Shown here piece after piece: positions 8,737 through 17,877 of a stretch of DNA of 64,000 nucleotides. The notes under the pieces were generated by a model, which worked only from the letters and a program-made list of their open reading frames with translations, was not told where the DNA came from and searched no databases. The position numbers and the translations under genes were made by a program. This DNA is from Chloroflexota bacterium (lineage in GTDB: Bacteria > Chloroflexota > Anaerolineae > Anaerolineales > Anaerolineaceae), in contig JAJXZS010000035.1 of NCBI GenBank assembly GCA_021779955.1, forward strand, positions 62,001 to 126,000, given 5' to 3'. Positions within the stretch are counted from its first letter, which is position 1. Every line of letters starts with the position of its first letter.

Positions 8737-10622
8737 CAATACAGATCCGCTTCTTCGAACTGGCTGTTATAAAGATCGGCGTAGAAGCCCCTGGCAGCCA
8801 GAAGTTGATCGTGAGTGCCCTGTTCGACGATGTCGCCTTTGTTCATCACCAGGATTAGATCGGCGTTGTGAATGGTCGAAAGCCGGTGCGCGATGATGAA
8901 ACTGGTCCGGTTCGCCATCAGCTTCTCCATGGCTTGCTGGATGAGCACCTCGGTACGCGTATCCACCGAGCTGGTCGCCTCGTCCAGGATGAGGATCTTG
9001 GGATCTGAGAGGATGGCGCGAGCGATAGTTAACAGCTGTTTTTGACCCGCCGACACGTTCGAGCCTTCCTCGTCAAGCACCATGGTGTAGCCGTCAGGCA
9101 GGGTGCGCACAAAGTGGTCCACGTTGGCGGCCCTGGCCGCGGCGATGACTTCGTCGTCAGAGGCGCCAAGTTTACCGTAGCGGATATTCTCCATGATCGT
9201 GCCGTTGTAGAGCCAGGCATCCTGTAGAACCATACCGAACATGCTGCGCTCATCCTGGCGGGTGAAAGCGCGAATGTCATGTTCATCGACAAGGATCGCG
9301 CCGCTGTTGACATCGTAGAATCGCATCAGCAGTTTGACCATGGTGGTTTTGCCAGCGCCGGTGGGCCCAACGATGGCGATTTTTTGCCCTGGCCTCACAC
9401 TGGCGTTAAAGTCATTGATGATGATCCGGTTGGGGTCGTATCCAAAATGCACATCTTTAAAGTCGACCTTACCGCGTACGCCGTCGAGCTTGAGCGGGTT
9501 CTGTACATCTTCGCTCTCTTCGGGTTCATCAAGGAATTCGAAGACGCGTTCAGAAGCAGCCGCAGTCTGCTGGAGTGTGTTCGAGATGTTGGCAATCTGC
9601 ACGATCGGCTGGGTAAAGTTGCGCACATACTGGATAAACGCCTGGATGTCGCCGACCGTGATCAGGTTGCGCACGGCCAGGTACCCGCCCAGGATTGCCA
9701 CACCCACATACCCCAGGTTGCTCAGGAAGTTCATCACCGGCTGCATCAGGCCTGAAAGAAATTGCGACTTCCAAGCTGAATCATAGAGCGTGCCGTTCAA
9801 ACCATCGAAGGTCTTGACACTGCGTTCTTCGCCGTTGAAGGCTTTCATTACCACATGGCCGCCGTACATCTCTTCGACATGACCGTTTACGTGACCAAGG
9901 TAATCCTGCTGCTGCTTGAAGTAGCGCTGAGAGCGCTTGACGATCAAGTTGATGAAGATCGCCGAGAGCGGCAGCATGACCAATGCCACCAGGGTCATCG
10001 TGAAGCTGATGGTGAGCATCATCACGAGCACGCCAATCACGGTGGTGACCGACGTGATTATCTGGGTGAGGTTCTGGCTAAGCGTCTGGTTCACCGTATC
10101 CACATCGTTGGTGATGCGCGAAAGCACCTCACCCTGGCTGGTCCGGTCAAAGTAGGATAAGGGCAAACGGTTGATCTTTTCCGCGATCTGCTTGCGGAAG
10201 TCGTAAGTCAGCTTGGTGGAAACACCGGTCATCAGCCAGCCTTGAATGAAGCTGAAGACTGACGAAAGCGCGTACAATCCGAGCATCAAGAGTAAGATAT
10301 TGCCGATGTACGTAAAGTCGATTCCCGTTCCCGTGCCCGAAAGCTGAGCCACAATGCCCTCGAACAGTTTGGTGGTCGCCAGACCGAGCACTTTTGGCCC
10401 GACGATCGAGAAAATGGTCGATGCAATGGCAAACACAAAGACAATAATGATGGTGATTCGATATGGGCGCAGCTCTTTGAGAAGCTTGCGCATGGTACCG
10501 CCAAAATCGCGCGCCTTTTCGCCGCCCATCAGCATTCCCGGAGGTCCGCCCATCGGGCCGCCCATGCGGCGTGGAGGCTGAGCTTGTGTTTGTGTAGGGG
10601 TTGCCTGGCTATGATTGTTCAT
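8736..10622 (-). CDS. ABC exporter half-transporter, catalytic-site partner
   Basis: 628 residues: Gly/Met/Pro-rich N-terminus (RRMGGPMGGPPGMLMGG), six membrane helices, then an ATPase domain. Walker A GPTGAGKTT, Walker B ILILDEATSSVDTRTE with the catalytic Glu, and switch IIAHRLST with His are consensus, but the signature is VSAGQKQ rather than VSGGQ. The adjacent gene shows the opposite pattern. This is the arrangement known from TM287/288-like heterodimers, where one of two ATP sites is degenerate. Start overlaps the stop of the upstream gene by 4 bp (ATGA) and has GGAGGAG before it, so the two are translationally coupled. Likely exports a drug or lipid under MarR control. Confidence 0.9.
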   Translation of the reverse strand: MNNHSQATPTQTQAQPPRRMGGPMGGPPGMLMGGEKARDFGGTMRKLLKELRPYRITIIIVFVFAIASTIFSIVGPKVLGLATTKLFEGIVAQLSGTGTGIDFTYIGNILLLMLGLYALSSVFSFIQGWLMTGVSTKLTYDFRKQIAEKINRLPLSYFDRTSQGEVLSRITNDVDTVNQTLSQNLTQIITSVTTVIGVLVMMLTISFTMTLVALVMLPLSAIFINLIVKRSQRYFKQQQDYLGHVNGHVEEMYGGHVVMKAFNGEERSVKTFDGLNGTLYDSAWKSQFLSGLMQPVMNFLSNLGYVGVAILGGYLAVRNLITVGDIQAFIQYVRNFTQPIVQIANISNTLQQTAAASERVFEFLDEPEESEDVQNPLKLDGVRGKVDFKDVHFGYDPNRIIINDFNASVRPGQKIAIVGPTGAGKTTMVKLLMRFYDVNSGAILVDEHDIRAFTRQDERSMFGMVLQDAWLYNGTIMENIRYGKLGASDDEVIAAARAANVDHFVRTLPDGYTMVLDEEGSNVSAGQKQLLTIARAILSDPKILILDEATSSVDTRTEVLIQQAMEKLMANRTSFIIAHRLSTIHNADLILVMNKGDIVEQGTHDQLLAARGFYADLYNSQFEEADLY

Positions 10623-12859
10623 TCCAACTCCTCCGCTGTGAGCTGCGAGGAAGCGATCTCACGATACGTTTCATTCGTCTTCATCAATTCGTCATGGGTT
10701 CCTTTGCCCACGATCTTTCCGTCGTCGATGACGATGATCTGTTCTGCATTCTTGATGGTCGAAACACGCTGCGTGACAATGATCATCGTGCTCTGTCCTG
10801 TTTCTTTTTTCAACGCTCTGCGCAGTGCGGAATCTGTCTTGAAGTCAAGGGCTGAGAGCGCATCATCGAAGATGTAGATCTTGGGGTGCTTGACCAGCGC
10901 GCGGGCAATTGCCAGGCGCTGTTTCTGTCCACCTGAAACATCCTTGCCGCCCTGGGAGATTTCGGCTTCCATGCCGCCATCCATGGCATCGATGAAGCTG
11001 CTCGCCTGGGCGATATCGGTGGCCTTGCGCAGCGTCTCCATACTGGCATTCTCATCCGCATAGCGCAGGTTGCTCTCCACCGTACCTGAGAACAATGTGC
11101 CCCTTTGTGGAATGTAGCCGATACGATCGCGCAGTTCGCGCTGACCCACCTCTCGCACGTCGATGCCGTCCACGAGCACAGCACCCTGCGTCACATCGAA
11201 GAAGCGCGGGATCAGGTTGATGACGCTGGACTTGCCGGAACCTGTTGACCCGATGATGGCGGTCGTCTGACCCGGTCTGGCTGTGAAATTGATATCGTGC
11301 AGAAGATCCTCTTCAGCGCCGGGGTAGCGGAAGGAAACATTGCGGAATTCAACTTCGCCTTTGCCATTGCTTGGGAACTTCTTTGGCTCGGCGGGATCCT
11401 GGATCGAAGGGGTCACTGCGAGCACTTCGGCAATCCGGTCACCCGAAACCGAAGCACGCGGCAGAAAAATGAACATCATCGAAAGCATCAGGAAGGAGAA
11501 AACCACCATGATGGCGTACTGCATGAATGCGATCATGTCGCCGACCTGAAGTGTAAGATTGGCAACCTGGTGCGATCCAACCCAAAGGATAAGCACCGTC
11601 AGACCGTTCATCAACATCATCATCACAGGCATCATGGTGACGAACACGCGGTTGACAAACAGGTTGTTCTGGGTGATATCGGTGTTGGCTTTGTCGAAAC
11701 GGTTCAATTCGAAATTCTGGGTATTGAAGGCGCGAATGACCATCATGCCCGAGAGATTCTCGCGAGTGACCAGGTTCAGCCGGTCGGTCAGTTTCTGGAT
11801 CTTCCTGAAACGCGGCAATGAGATCGAAAAAACCGATAGGATGATTACGAGCAAAAGACCCACTCCCAAACCGATGATCCAGGTCATGGAAGGACTCTTG
11901 TCTACGGCACGGATCACTGCGCCAATGCCCAAGATCGGTGCATAAAAGACGAAGCGCAGCATCAGGATAACCACCATTTGCACCTGGGTGATGTCGTTCG
12001 TGCTGCGGGTGATCAGGGAAGCCGTCGAGAAGCGGTCGAAATCAGCTTTGGCGAAGGATTCAACTTTGGCGAAGAGATCATGCCGCACGTCGCGGGCAGC
12101 GCCTGAACCGATGCGAGCCGCAAGGAGGCCAACGATGATGGAGCATGTGACCGATGCGAGCGTGACGAGCAGCATCAACCCGCCGATGCTGAAGAGATAG
12201 TTGTTCTGGACCTTGTTCACGTCAACACCCAGCGCAGTGTATTCAGCCTTGATGGGAGTGGCTGCCGCCTGGGTGAGGGTTGAGGTGTCGAAGGCAGCGA
12301 ACTGCTTATTGATCGCCGCGGTGATTTGGGCCAGCTGCGCGGGGGGTAATTGCTGGATGAGCGTGAACAGATTGGTTCCGGCCGGCAGCTTGGAGAGATC
12401 GATACCCAGTTGAGCGCTCAGTTGTGCGGCCTTTGCAGGGTCGCTCTGGGCCTGCTCTATGGTGTAGACAACCAGCATCGCCTTGCCCATGATCGGGTCG
12501 AGAGCGGTAATTTCGGTTTGGCTGATGTTATTGAGGACGTAAATCGGTTCATTCGCCACGTCTGGATATTGCTTGACGATGGTCGAATAGTTGGCCGAAT
12601 TCGTGTCCACCAGGGTGTAATCCGAGAGGACTTGCGATTTCTGATCAGCCGTCATGAACAGGAACAGGCGGTTCATTTCGCTTTGGCGAATCGCGGAGGG
12701 CACTCCGCTCTGGATGCCGCCCTGTTGAATGCCGACGTTGACGATATCCGACATGTAGTTCGGGAGGGCAAGATCTGCCATTGCCTGCGCGAACAACAAG
12801 CCCACCGCCAATAGGATAAGTAGCAAATAAGGACGAAGATATTTCATTAAACGAAGCAT
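10619..12859 (-). CDS. ABC exporter half-transporter, degenerate-site partner with large extracytoplasmic insert
   Basis: 746 residues from ATG 12859; an in-frame TTG at 12871 sits almost on the GAGGAG ribosome site, so the ATG (13 bp spacing) is preferred but not certain. After helix 1 there is an insert of ~190 residues (about 35-225, rich in Gln/Ala) not found in ordinary ABCB proteins. The ATPase has Walker A GSTGSGKSS and canonical signature VSGGQKQR, but Walker B ends IFDDALSALD (Asp for the catalytic Glu) and the switch is VTQRVST (Gln for His). It therefore carries the non-hydrolytic ATP site, complementing the partner at 8736. Same operon, downstream of marR. Confidence 0.88.
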   Translation of the reverse strand: MLRLMKYLRPYLLLILLAVGLLFAQAMADLALPNYMSDIVNVGIQQGGIQSGVPSAIRQSEMNRLFLFMTADQKSQVLSDYTLVDTNSANYSTIVKQYPDVANEPIYVLNNISQTEITALDPIMGKAMLVVYTIEQAQSDPAKAAQLSAQLGIDLSKLPAGTNLFTLIQQLPPAQLAQITAAINKQFAAFDTSTLTQAAATPIKAEYTALGVDVNKVQNNYLFSIGGLMLLVTLASVTCSIIVGLLAARIGSGAARDVRHDLFAKVESFAKADFDRFSTASLITRSTNDITQVQMVVILMLRFVFYAPILGIGAVIRAVDKSPSMTWIIGLGVGLLLVIILSVFSISLPRFRKIQKLTDRLNLVTRENLSGMMVIRAFNTQNFELNRFDKANTDITQNNLFVNRVFVTMMPVMMMLMNGLTVLILWVGSHQVANLTLQVGDMIAFMQYAIMVVFSFLMLSMMFIFLPRASVSGDRIAEVLAVTPSIQDPAEPKKFPSNGKGEVEFRNVSFRYPGAEEDLLHDINFTARPGQTTAIIGSTGSGKSSVINLIPRFFDVTQGAVLVDGIDVREVGQRELRDRIGYIPQRGTLFSGTVESNLRYADENASMETLRKATDIAQASSFIDAMDGGMEAEISQGGKDVSGGQKQRLAIARALVKHPKIYIFDDALSALDFKTDSALRRALKKETGQSTMIIVTQRVSTIKNAEQIIVIDDGKIVGKGTHDELMKTNETYREIASSQLTAEELE

Positions 12860-12907
12860 GGTGTGATTCAAACTCCTCTTGGTTTCTGCGAAGCCAGTGA
12901 TGATGAA

Positions 12908-13417
12908 TTATTTTTGAGCTTTTGACCTGGCTTCTTTCGGATCCGCTTCATCCAGGCCATTATCCCGGTTGAATCTTTGTTCAAACTTCTGCGCAGCCTC
13001 GACCAGCGTCCCAGCGGCCTCAACGATGAGCTGCTGTTTTTCGGGCGGAATGTTCGAGATCATTTCATCGACCATGAGCTTGCGTAAATCAAGTAGATGC
13101 TCGACCATCGCGCGTCCCTTTTCGGTGAGAACTACCTTTTTTGCGCGCCTGTCAGTTTCGCTTTCGAAGCGATCCACCAACCCAAGATTGACCAGGCGTT
13201 CGATCAGTTGGCTGGCTGCTGCATCCGTAGTGCCGAGATGCGCGCTCATCGCCGAGATGTAGCCTCCCTCATGGCGATACAGGCGCATCAGCGTCATAAA
13301 TTGAGAGTGCGAAAGACCGGTCTCGTTCATATACTCTTTGATCTGGCTTTGGCTGACCCTGGTGATTACATTGGCGAGCTCTCCGATAAGTTCCTTAAGT
13401 GGTTTCTGTTCTGTCAT
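12908..13417 (-). CDS. MarR-family repressor of the ABC exporter operon
   Basis: 169 residues. Central winged-helix with the MarR pattern: LSHSQFMTLMRLYRHEGGYISAMSAHLGTTDAAASQLIERL (given here only by its position, about 35-75) followed by the wing RFESETDRRAKKVVLTEKG, where D-R-R-A-K-K-V is the family's wing signature. C-terminal helices dimerise. First gene of the operon marR-ABC-ABC. An AAGGG ribosome site precedes ATG 13417, and a palindrome (13429) overlaps the transcript start, so autorepression relieved by an exported compound is the simplest model. The acidic/basic tail (DEADPKEARSKAQK) is extra. Confidence 0.88.
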   Translation of the reverse strand: MTEQKPLKELIGELANVITRVSQSQIKEYMNETGLSHSQFMTLMRLYRHEGGYISAMSAHLGTTDAAASQLIERLVNLGLVDRFESETDRRAKKVVLTEKGRAMVEHLLDLRKLMVDEMISNIPPEKQQLIVEAAGTLVEAAQKFEQRFNRDNGLDEADPKEARSKAQK

Positions 13418-13428
13418 AGTTAACCCTT

Positions 13429-13441
13429 CTTAATGATTAAG
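13429..13441. promoter_or_regulatory. Candidate MarR operator
   Basis: CTTAATGATTAAG, a 13-bp palindrome with a single central base. It lies just downstream of the -10 box, covering the predicted transcript start and ending 12 bp before the marR start codon. MarR dimers typically bind such AT-rich palindromes. Confidence 0.6.
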
Positions 13442-13449
13442 CGACATTA

Positions 13450-13478
13450 TATATACACCCCTGAAAGGCCAATGTCAA
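13450..13478 (-). promoter_or_regulatory. Promoter of marR-ABC operon
   Basis: On the minus strand TTGACA (13478-13473) and TATATA (13455-13450) are separated by exactly 17 bp. Consensus -35, near-consensus -10. The candidate operator follows directly. Confidence 0.75.
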
Positions 13479-13556
13479 GAGAAAAAGCGAATTCTGCGCA
13501 AATTCTACACTTTTTTTAAGCTTTCCCTTCGCTCGATCCGCCTGCCTGATCCTCCC

Positions 13557-13584
13557 GTAGGGGCGTATGGCCATACGCCCCTAC
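13557..13584. repeat. 28-bp perfect extragenic palindrome
   Basis: Two perfect 14-bp arms, GTAGGGGCGTATGG and CCATACGCCCCTAC, with no loop. The outer GTAGGGG...CCCCTAC ends match the style of short palindromic repeats scattered through intergenic DNA of several phyla; a related GTAGGGGTGAAGC...GCTTCACCCC pair occurs at 30366-30436. No T-tract, so a terminator role is less likely than a REP-like element. Confidence 0.6.
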
Positions 13585-13726
13585 TCAAACGCGTGCACCC
13601 GTCGTGTGTCTTGTCTGCCTGCGCTTCTTGAAGGTGCCGATCCTCGCTCCGGAACAAATCCCCCGTCTAAATCGTCTAATTCCGGTAATTCCTGTACAAT
13701 GAATGCACGTTCAAAGGGAAAAAGCT

Positions 13727-14485
13727 ATGCGCCGGAAAATTCTGCTATTCGCATCACTCAGTTCGTTTCTTATCCTGACCGCCTGTGCAGGGCAGCCTTC
13801 GCTTTCGCCGACGCCGACGCCGCCCATATCGACACCCATGCAGTTCATCGGCATCTTGCCGACGTCCACCACTCCGCAGCTTCCTTCACCCACCCCTACC
13901 GGGGTACCTCTGCCTGCATCGACAGCCGTAGTCTACCAGATCATTCGCGCAACCATCGACATCGATGCGCTGAACCTCAGAAAAGGCCCGGGATTCCTGT
14001 TCGCTGAGCTCGACGTCTATGCAAAAGGCCAAAAAGTGGACGTGATCGCCCAGGAACCCGACGGCGATTGGTTGTTCGTACAGACCCCCGACTACAAATC
14101 CGGCTGGATGAACGCTCATTACGTCATCCCCGAAGGCAGCCTCGCAAATGTCCCTGCGATCATGCCTGTGGGAGTGCTGGTGATCAAGGGTCATGTCTAC
14201 ACGCATAACCATCAGCCTGCTTCGATGATTGGGGTGAAGATCCAGCCCGTGGGCTCTTCCGATACCTCGCTCCAGGACGAAGCTAACACCAACGCCAACG
14301 GCGAATGGTATGCCTTCCTGCCTGCCACGTTCGAAGGCAATCTCACCATCGTGCCGGATGCTTACTCGCCTGAGAGTAGTGCCGCAAACGCCTCTGGCAG
14401 CCTGGTCGGCAGCTTCCCGCCGCCGCAGACCATCACATTGCCTGTCTCGGCTGCCACCTGGATCGATTTTTACCTGGAACCCTAG
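13727..14485 (+). CDS. Lipoprotein with SH3-like domain (paralog 1)
   Basis: 252 residues from ATG 13727, preceded by AAAGGGA; an upstream in-frame ATG at 13703 would spoil the signal peptide. Lipobox LTAC gives a lipid-anchored Cys near residue 20, then a Pro/Thr/Ser-rich linker. Residues ~75-140 form a bacterial SH3 domain: LNLRKGPGFLFAELDVYAKGQKVDVIAQ ... WLFVQT ... SGWMNAHYV (cited by short parts). The C-terminal ~100 residues look like a beta-sandwich of the carboxypeptidase-regulatory type (VIKGHVYTHNHQPASMIGVKI, NANGEWYAFLP). Probably binds cell-wall material at the outer face. Its neighbour at 14538 has the same order of domains. Confidence 0.75.
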   Translation: MRRKILLFASLSSFLILTACAGQPSLSPTPTPPISTPMQFIGILPTSTTPQLPSPTPTGVPLPASTAVVYQIIRATIDIDALNLRKGPGFLFAELDVYAKGQKVDVIAQEPDGDWLFVQTPDYKSGWMNAHYVIPEGSLANVPAIMPVGVLVIKGHVYTHNHQPASMIGVKIQPVGSSDTSLQDEANTNANGEWYAFLPATFEGNLTIVPDAYSPESSAANASGSLVGSFPPPQTITLPVSAATWIDFYLEP

Positions 14486-14537
14486 ATTCAGGCCACAGTT
14501 TATTCGAACCTGCTGATTCACACTGGAGAATCCCCCC

Positions 14538-15269
14538 TTGCGACGCTTTTACTTATCGATACTTATAGGTGTTATCGCCGTTCTGCTTGCCGCTTGCAGT
14601 CAACAGCCCGTGTCCAGCCCCACGCCTCAACCGGCTGCGACCAGCCCACTGATCGCGCTGCTGCCAGCTTCAACGCCTTCTGAAACGACATCCGGCCTTC
14701 TGCTCCTGCCCACGCCGCAGCTTGTAGACTCGTTGGAAGCCGCGGTGCAGGCCAATTCGAACATTCGGAGCGGGCCTGGAGCGCTCTTCGCTGTCATCGC
14801 TACATTCGCTCAAGAGCAGCAGGTTGTGGTGACCCGTCAGGCTCCCGGCGGCAACTGGTTCTATGTCGATAATGGCGACCAATCCGGTTGGGTCAATATG
14901 CATCTCGTCATGCTGTCCGGTGATGCAAATCAGCTCCGCCCGATCGATCCGGCAGACGTCCTGGTGATCAAGGGTCACATCTATACCCCAAACGGTTCGC
15001 CCGCGTATGGAGTTGGTGTCTCCCTGCTGAGAAAGCTCTCCAACGATACCCCGCAGGTGGATGTTGCCTACTCGAACGACGCGGGAGAATGGTATCTCTT
15101 CCTGCCGCCGACAGAAACGGGAACATGGGTCGTAAGGCCTGACAGCTACGGATGTGACAGCAACGCGGTCAATACCGGCTGCAGCCTGATCGGCCACTTC
15201 CCCGAACCGCAGCAGATGACCCTGCCCCTTCCTGCCGGTACATGGATCGATTTCACGCTTCTTCCCTGA
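14538..15269 (+). CDS. Lipoprotein with SH3-like domain (paralog 2)
   Basis: 243 residues; TTG start supported by GGAGA 8 bp upstream and by the signal peptide that begins directly (MRRFYLSILIG). Lipobox LAAC, Pro/Thr linker, SH3 domain (NIRSGPGALFAV ... WFYVDNGDQSGWVNMHLV) and C-terminal beta domain (VLVIKGHIYTPNGSPAYGVG, NDAGEWYLFLPP), matching the gene at 13727 throughout. The two arose by tandem duplication; both end with T(W)IDF-x-L-P/EP. Function unknown beyond likely surface or wall binding. Confidence 0.75.
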   Translation: MRRFYLSILIGVIAVLLAACSQQPVSSPTPQPAATSPLIALLPASTPSETTSGLLLLPTPQLVDSLEAAVQANSNIRSGPGALFAVIATFAQEQQVVVTRQAPGGNWFYVDNGDQSGWVNMHLVMLSGDANQLRPIDPADVLVIKGHIYTPNGSPAYGVGVSLLRKLSNDTPQVDVAYSNDAGEWYLFLPPTETGTWVVRPDSYGCDSNAVNTGCSLIGHFPEPQQMTLPLPAGTWIDFTLLP

Positions 15270-15355
15270 GGTCTTGTATGGATGCCTAAAAAACTGCCAG
15301 GCTGACGGGATGCGTTTGACGCACCAAACTCGGCTGCCCCGATTCATGGAGGCTC

Positions 15356-16522
15356 ATGTCATCAAATTCAAACCCTTCAACGGTTCAGTTATTCGCCTCT
15401 TTCATTCGCCTGGGCATGACCGCATTTGGCGGTCCATCCATGGTAGCCTACATTCGCTCATTTGCGGTGGATAAGAGACACTGGCTTGAGGCTGAGACGT
15501 TCAGCGATGGAGTCGCCTTTTGTCAGATGATACCCGGCGCAACGGCGATGCAGACGGCTGCATACGTAGGATTAAAGACTCGGGGCGTCCTGGGTGCCGC
15601 CGCAGCATTCATCGGATTTGGTCTTCCCGCCTTTTTTTTGATGCTGGCCTTTTCTGTCCTTTATGCCAACAATCACAATCTTCCAGTTGTTGTTTCTGCC
15701 TTCAGCGGGCTCCAGGCGATAATTGTTGCGATCCTGGCATTTGCCACATTTTCTTTTGGCAAAAACACATTAAAAGGCTGGAAACGGTACTTGATCGCCG
15801 GAATTGCCGCATTGCTGTTCGGCTTCAATGTGAATCCGATCCTTGTGATTCTCCTCGCCGCGTTGATGGGTTTATGGCTCATCCAGCCCGGACAGCTCAG
15901 CGCCAACTCTACTTCAGCGATCGGGCAGGAAGAAACCCACATTAAATCGGTGCTCCTCATCCTGTGCGTTACAGCAATCGGAGCCTTGCTGCTCTTTCTT
16001 CTAAAACCTGCTCTATTTGACCTGTTCATTCTTATGTTCAGAATCGACCTCTCTGCTTTTGGCGGGGGATTTGCATCTGTTCCACTGATGTATCACGAAA
16101 TTGTTGAAGTCCGAAATTGGCTGAACGGGCAGACTTTTATGAACGGCATCATTCTCGGGCAGGTAACTCCGGGCCCCATCGTCATTACCGCCACCTTTGT
16201 TGGCTATCTGCTCGATGGTGTGTTCGGCGCAATCATCGCTACAATTGGCATTTTCATGCCTTCTTTTTTGCTTGTGGTAGGGATCTCTCCCTACTACAAC
16301 CGTTTTCGCTCATCGCCTTATTTCAACAAGATCATCAATGGCGTACTCTGTTCATTTGTGGGGCTCCTCCTGGCTGTCACCATCCGCTTTGGCCTGGATA
16401 CGCCATGGGACATTCGCCATGTGCTGCTTGGCATCGGTGCTTTTATTGCCCTATATCTCAAGGTGGATATTCTCTGGGTAGTCGTGGCAGGAACCATCAT
16501 TTCGGTATTATTATTCATCTAG
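15356..16522 (+). CDS. chrA: Chromate transporter, two-domain CHR type
   Basis: 388 residues, the usual length for the long CHR form. Two homologous halves: the first begins FIRLGMTAFGGPSMVAYIRS and the second FRIDLSAFGGGFASVPLMYHE, each with the F-G-G motif of the CHR family; the second half also has GQVTPGPIVITATFVGY, matching the family's PGP motif. About ten membrane helices. Known members export chromate, but many homologues transport other anions, so substrate is uncertain. GGAGG lies just before ATG 15356. DsrE-like and GNAT genes follow on the same strand. Confidence 0.85.
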   Translation: MSSNSNPSTVQLFASFIRLGMTAFGGPSMVAYIRSFAVDKRHWLEAETFSDGVAFCQMIPGATAMQTAAYVGLKTRGVLGAAAAFIGFGLPAFFLMLAFSVLYANNHNLPVVVSAFSGLQAIIVAILAFATFSFGKNTLKGWKRYLIAGIAALLFGFNVNPILVILLAALMGLWLIQPGQLSANSTSAIGQEETHIKSVLLILCVTAIGALLLFLLKPALFDLFILMFRIDLSAFGGGFASVPLMYHEIVEVRNWLNGQTFMNGIILGQVTPGPIVITATFVGYLLDGVFGAIIATIGIFMPSFLLVVGISPYYNRFRSSPYFNKIINGVLCSFVGLLLAVTIRFGLDTPWDIRHVLLGIGAFIALYLKVDILWVVVAGTIISVLLFI

Positions 16523-16579
16523 CGTTCAGCTCAGGTATATCGCCACAATTTCAATATTCTTTGGATAAGGAGAGTTAAG

Positions 16580-16933
16580 ATGAAGATCCTGATCATCATC
16601 AACGATGCCCCATACGGCACCGAAAAAGCGTATAACGCATTGCGGATGGCCATGATGGCCCAGAAAGAACATCCAGATGTTGAGGTGAGAATTTTTCTTA
16701 TGGCAGACGCGGTTACCTGCGCGATCCCCAATCAAAACACCCCCCAGGGTTATTACAATATCGAACGCATGTTAAGGTCAGTCATCAGCAAGGGAGGGCT
16801 GGTCAAAGCTTGCGGCACCTGCTCCGAAGCACGGGGAATCAAGGGGCTGGCATTGATCGAAGGTGTCGAGATCAGTACCATGAGCCAGCTCACAAATTGG
16901 TCGGTGGATTCGGATAAGGTCATCTCCTTCTGA
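16580..16933 (+). CDS. DsrE/DsrF-like small sulfur-relay-fold protein
   Basis: 117 residues. N-terminal beta strand plus loop MKILIIINDAPYGTEKAYNALR and the later ACGTCSEARGIK match the DsrE-like alpha/beta fold; the second Cys of CGTC sits where persulfide-carrying members keep their active cysteine. Preceded by AAGGAG. Soluble, cytoplasmic. Such proteins often stand near sulfur or redox genes; here the neighbours are chrA and a GNAT gene, so its partner is not evident. Confidence 0.8.
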   Translation: MKILIIINDAPYGTEKAYNALRMAMMAQKEHPDVEVRIFLMADAVTCAIPNQNTPQGYYNIERMLRSVISKGGLVKACGTCSEARGIKGLALIEGVEISTMSQLTNWSVDSDKVISF

Positions 16934-16986
16934 TCGAGACAGGTCAGTAATCGACCAACTTCTGCAAGCCGCCCTGAGGAATACCA

Positions 16987-17766
16987 TTGGAACCTGAGGA
17001 ATTGCTTTCCCTGTATGATTCAGAACTGCGCCGCGAGGTGGAGATTACCCGCATGCGCCGCGAAACGCTTCCAGGCGTGGTGCGCTATATCGAAGAAGGC
17101 AATACGGGCGGGTTCGTCTCGTGGGCAGACATGCCGGTGGTCGATCCTGACGAGGTCATCGATGCGCAGATTGGATATTTCAGCCAGCTCGTCCCCGAAT
17201 TCAGCTGGAAGGTGTTTGCCCACGATCTCCCGTCCGACCTGGGCAGCCGCCTTCAGAAGAAGGGGTTCACCCCCCAGGAACCCTGCGCTCTGATGGTTAT
17301 GGACCTTGATGATGCACCGGAATACCTGTGGACCTGGGACACAGATTGCGTCCGCCGGGTGACTACTACAGGTGAGATCGACCAGATTATGGATCTGGAA
17401 ACCGAGATCTGGAACCTGGATCTGCCTGGCATTCGCAAAGGGCTCAAGGTTGACCTGTTTGAGACGCCGCACCTGGTCAGCATTTACGGTGTGTGGCAGG
17501 ATGGACGGGTGGTCAGCGCTGCCTGGCAATTCTTCCTCCTGCCGGCGAGATGGGTCAGCCTGCACGGCGGGTCGACGCTGGCGCAATACCGCAAACACGG
17601 TTATTACACCGCTCTCATTGCTGCCCGCGCGCGCGAAGCCCGCGAACGCGGCTCCCGCTTCCTCACTGTCGAAGCCAGCCCCGACAGCCGTCCAATCCTT
17701 GAGCGGCATGGGTTCACAAATCTTGGCCAGATGATCGAGTATGAGTGGAAACGTGCCGGGCATTGA
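16987..17766 (+). CDS. GNAT-family N-acetyltransferase
   Basis: 259 residues; TTG start with GAGGA 6 bp upstream. The C-terminal half is the acetyltransferase fold: acyl-CoA loop region GSTLAQYRKHGYYTALIAARAREARERG (motif A, loop Q-Y-R-K-H-G-Y-Y) followed by VEASPDSRPILERHGF and a terminal strand NLGQMIEYEW. The N-terminal ~120 residues probably form a second, degenerate GNAT fold. Acceptor unknown. A decayed copy of its last ~30 codons lies 1.6 kb downstream (19319-19411). Confidence 0.8.
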   Translation: MEPEELLSLYDSELRREVEITRMRRETLPGVVRYIEEGNTGGFVSWADMPVVDPDEVIDAQIGYFSQLVPEFSWKVFAHDLPSDLGSRLQKKGFTPQEPCALMVMDLDDAPEYLWTWDTDCVRRVTTTGEIDQIMDLETEIWNLDLPGIRKGLKVDLFETPHLVSIYGVWQDGRVVSAAWQFFLLPARWVSLHGGSTLAQYRKHGYYTALIAARAREARERGSRFLTVEASPDSRPILERHGFTNLGQMIEYEWKRAGH

Positions 17767-17842
17767 ATTCTTGCAATGATTTCTTCGGTGAAACCGCAAA
17801 CTTGATCCGCCCGCTTGATTCTCAGTCTGAAATAACTGGTAG

Positions 17843-17871
17843 TTTACTTTTGATGAAAGATATCGTACTAT
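17843..17871 (+). promoter_or_regulatory. Candidate promoter of structured leader
   Basis: TTTACT (17843-17848) and TACTAT (17866-17871) at 17 bp spacing. It would start a transcript at about 17878 that runs through the hairpins below. Confidence 0.4.
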
Positions 17872-17877
17872 GTAAAT

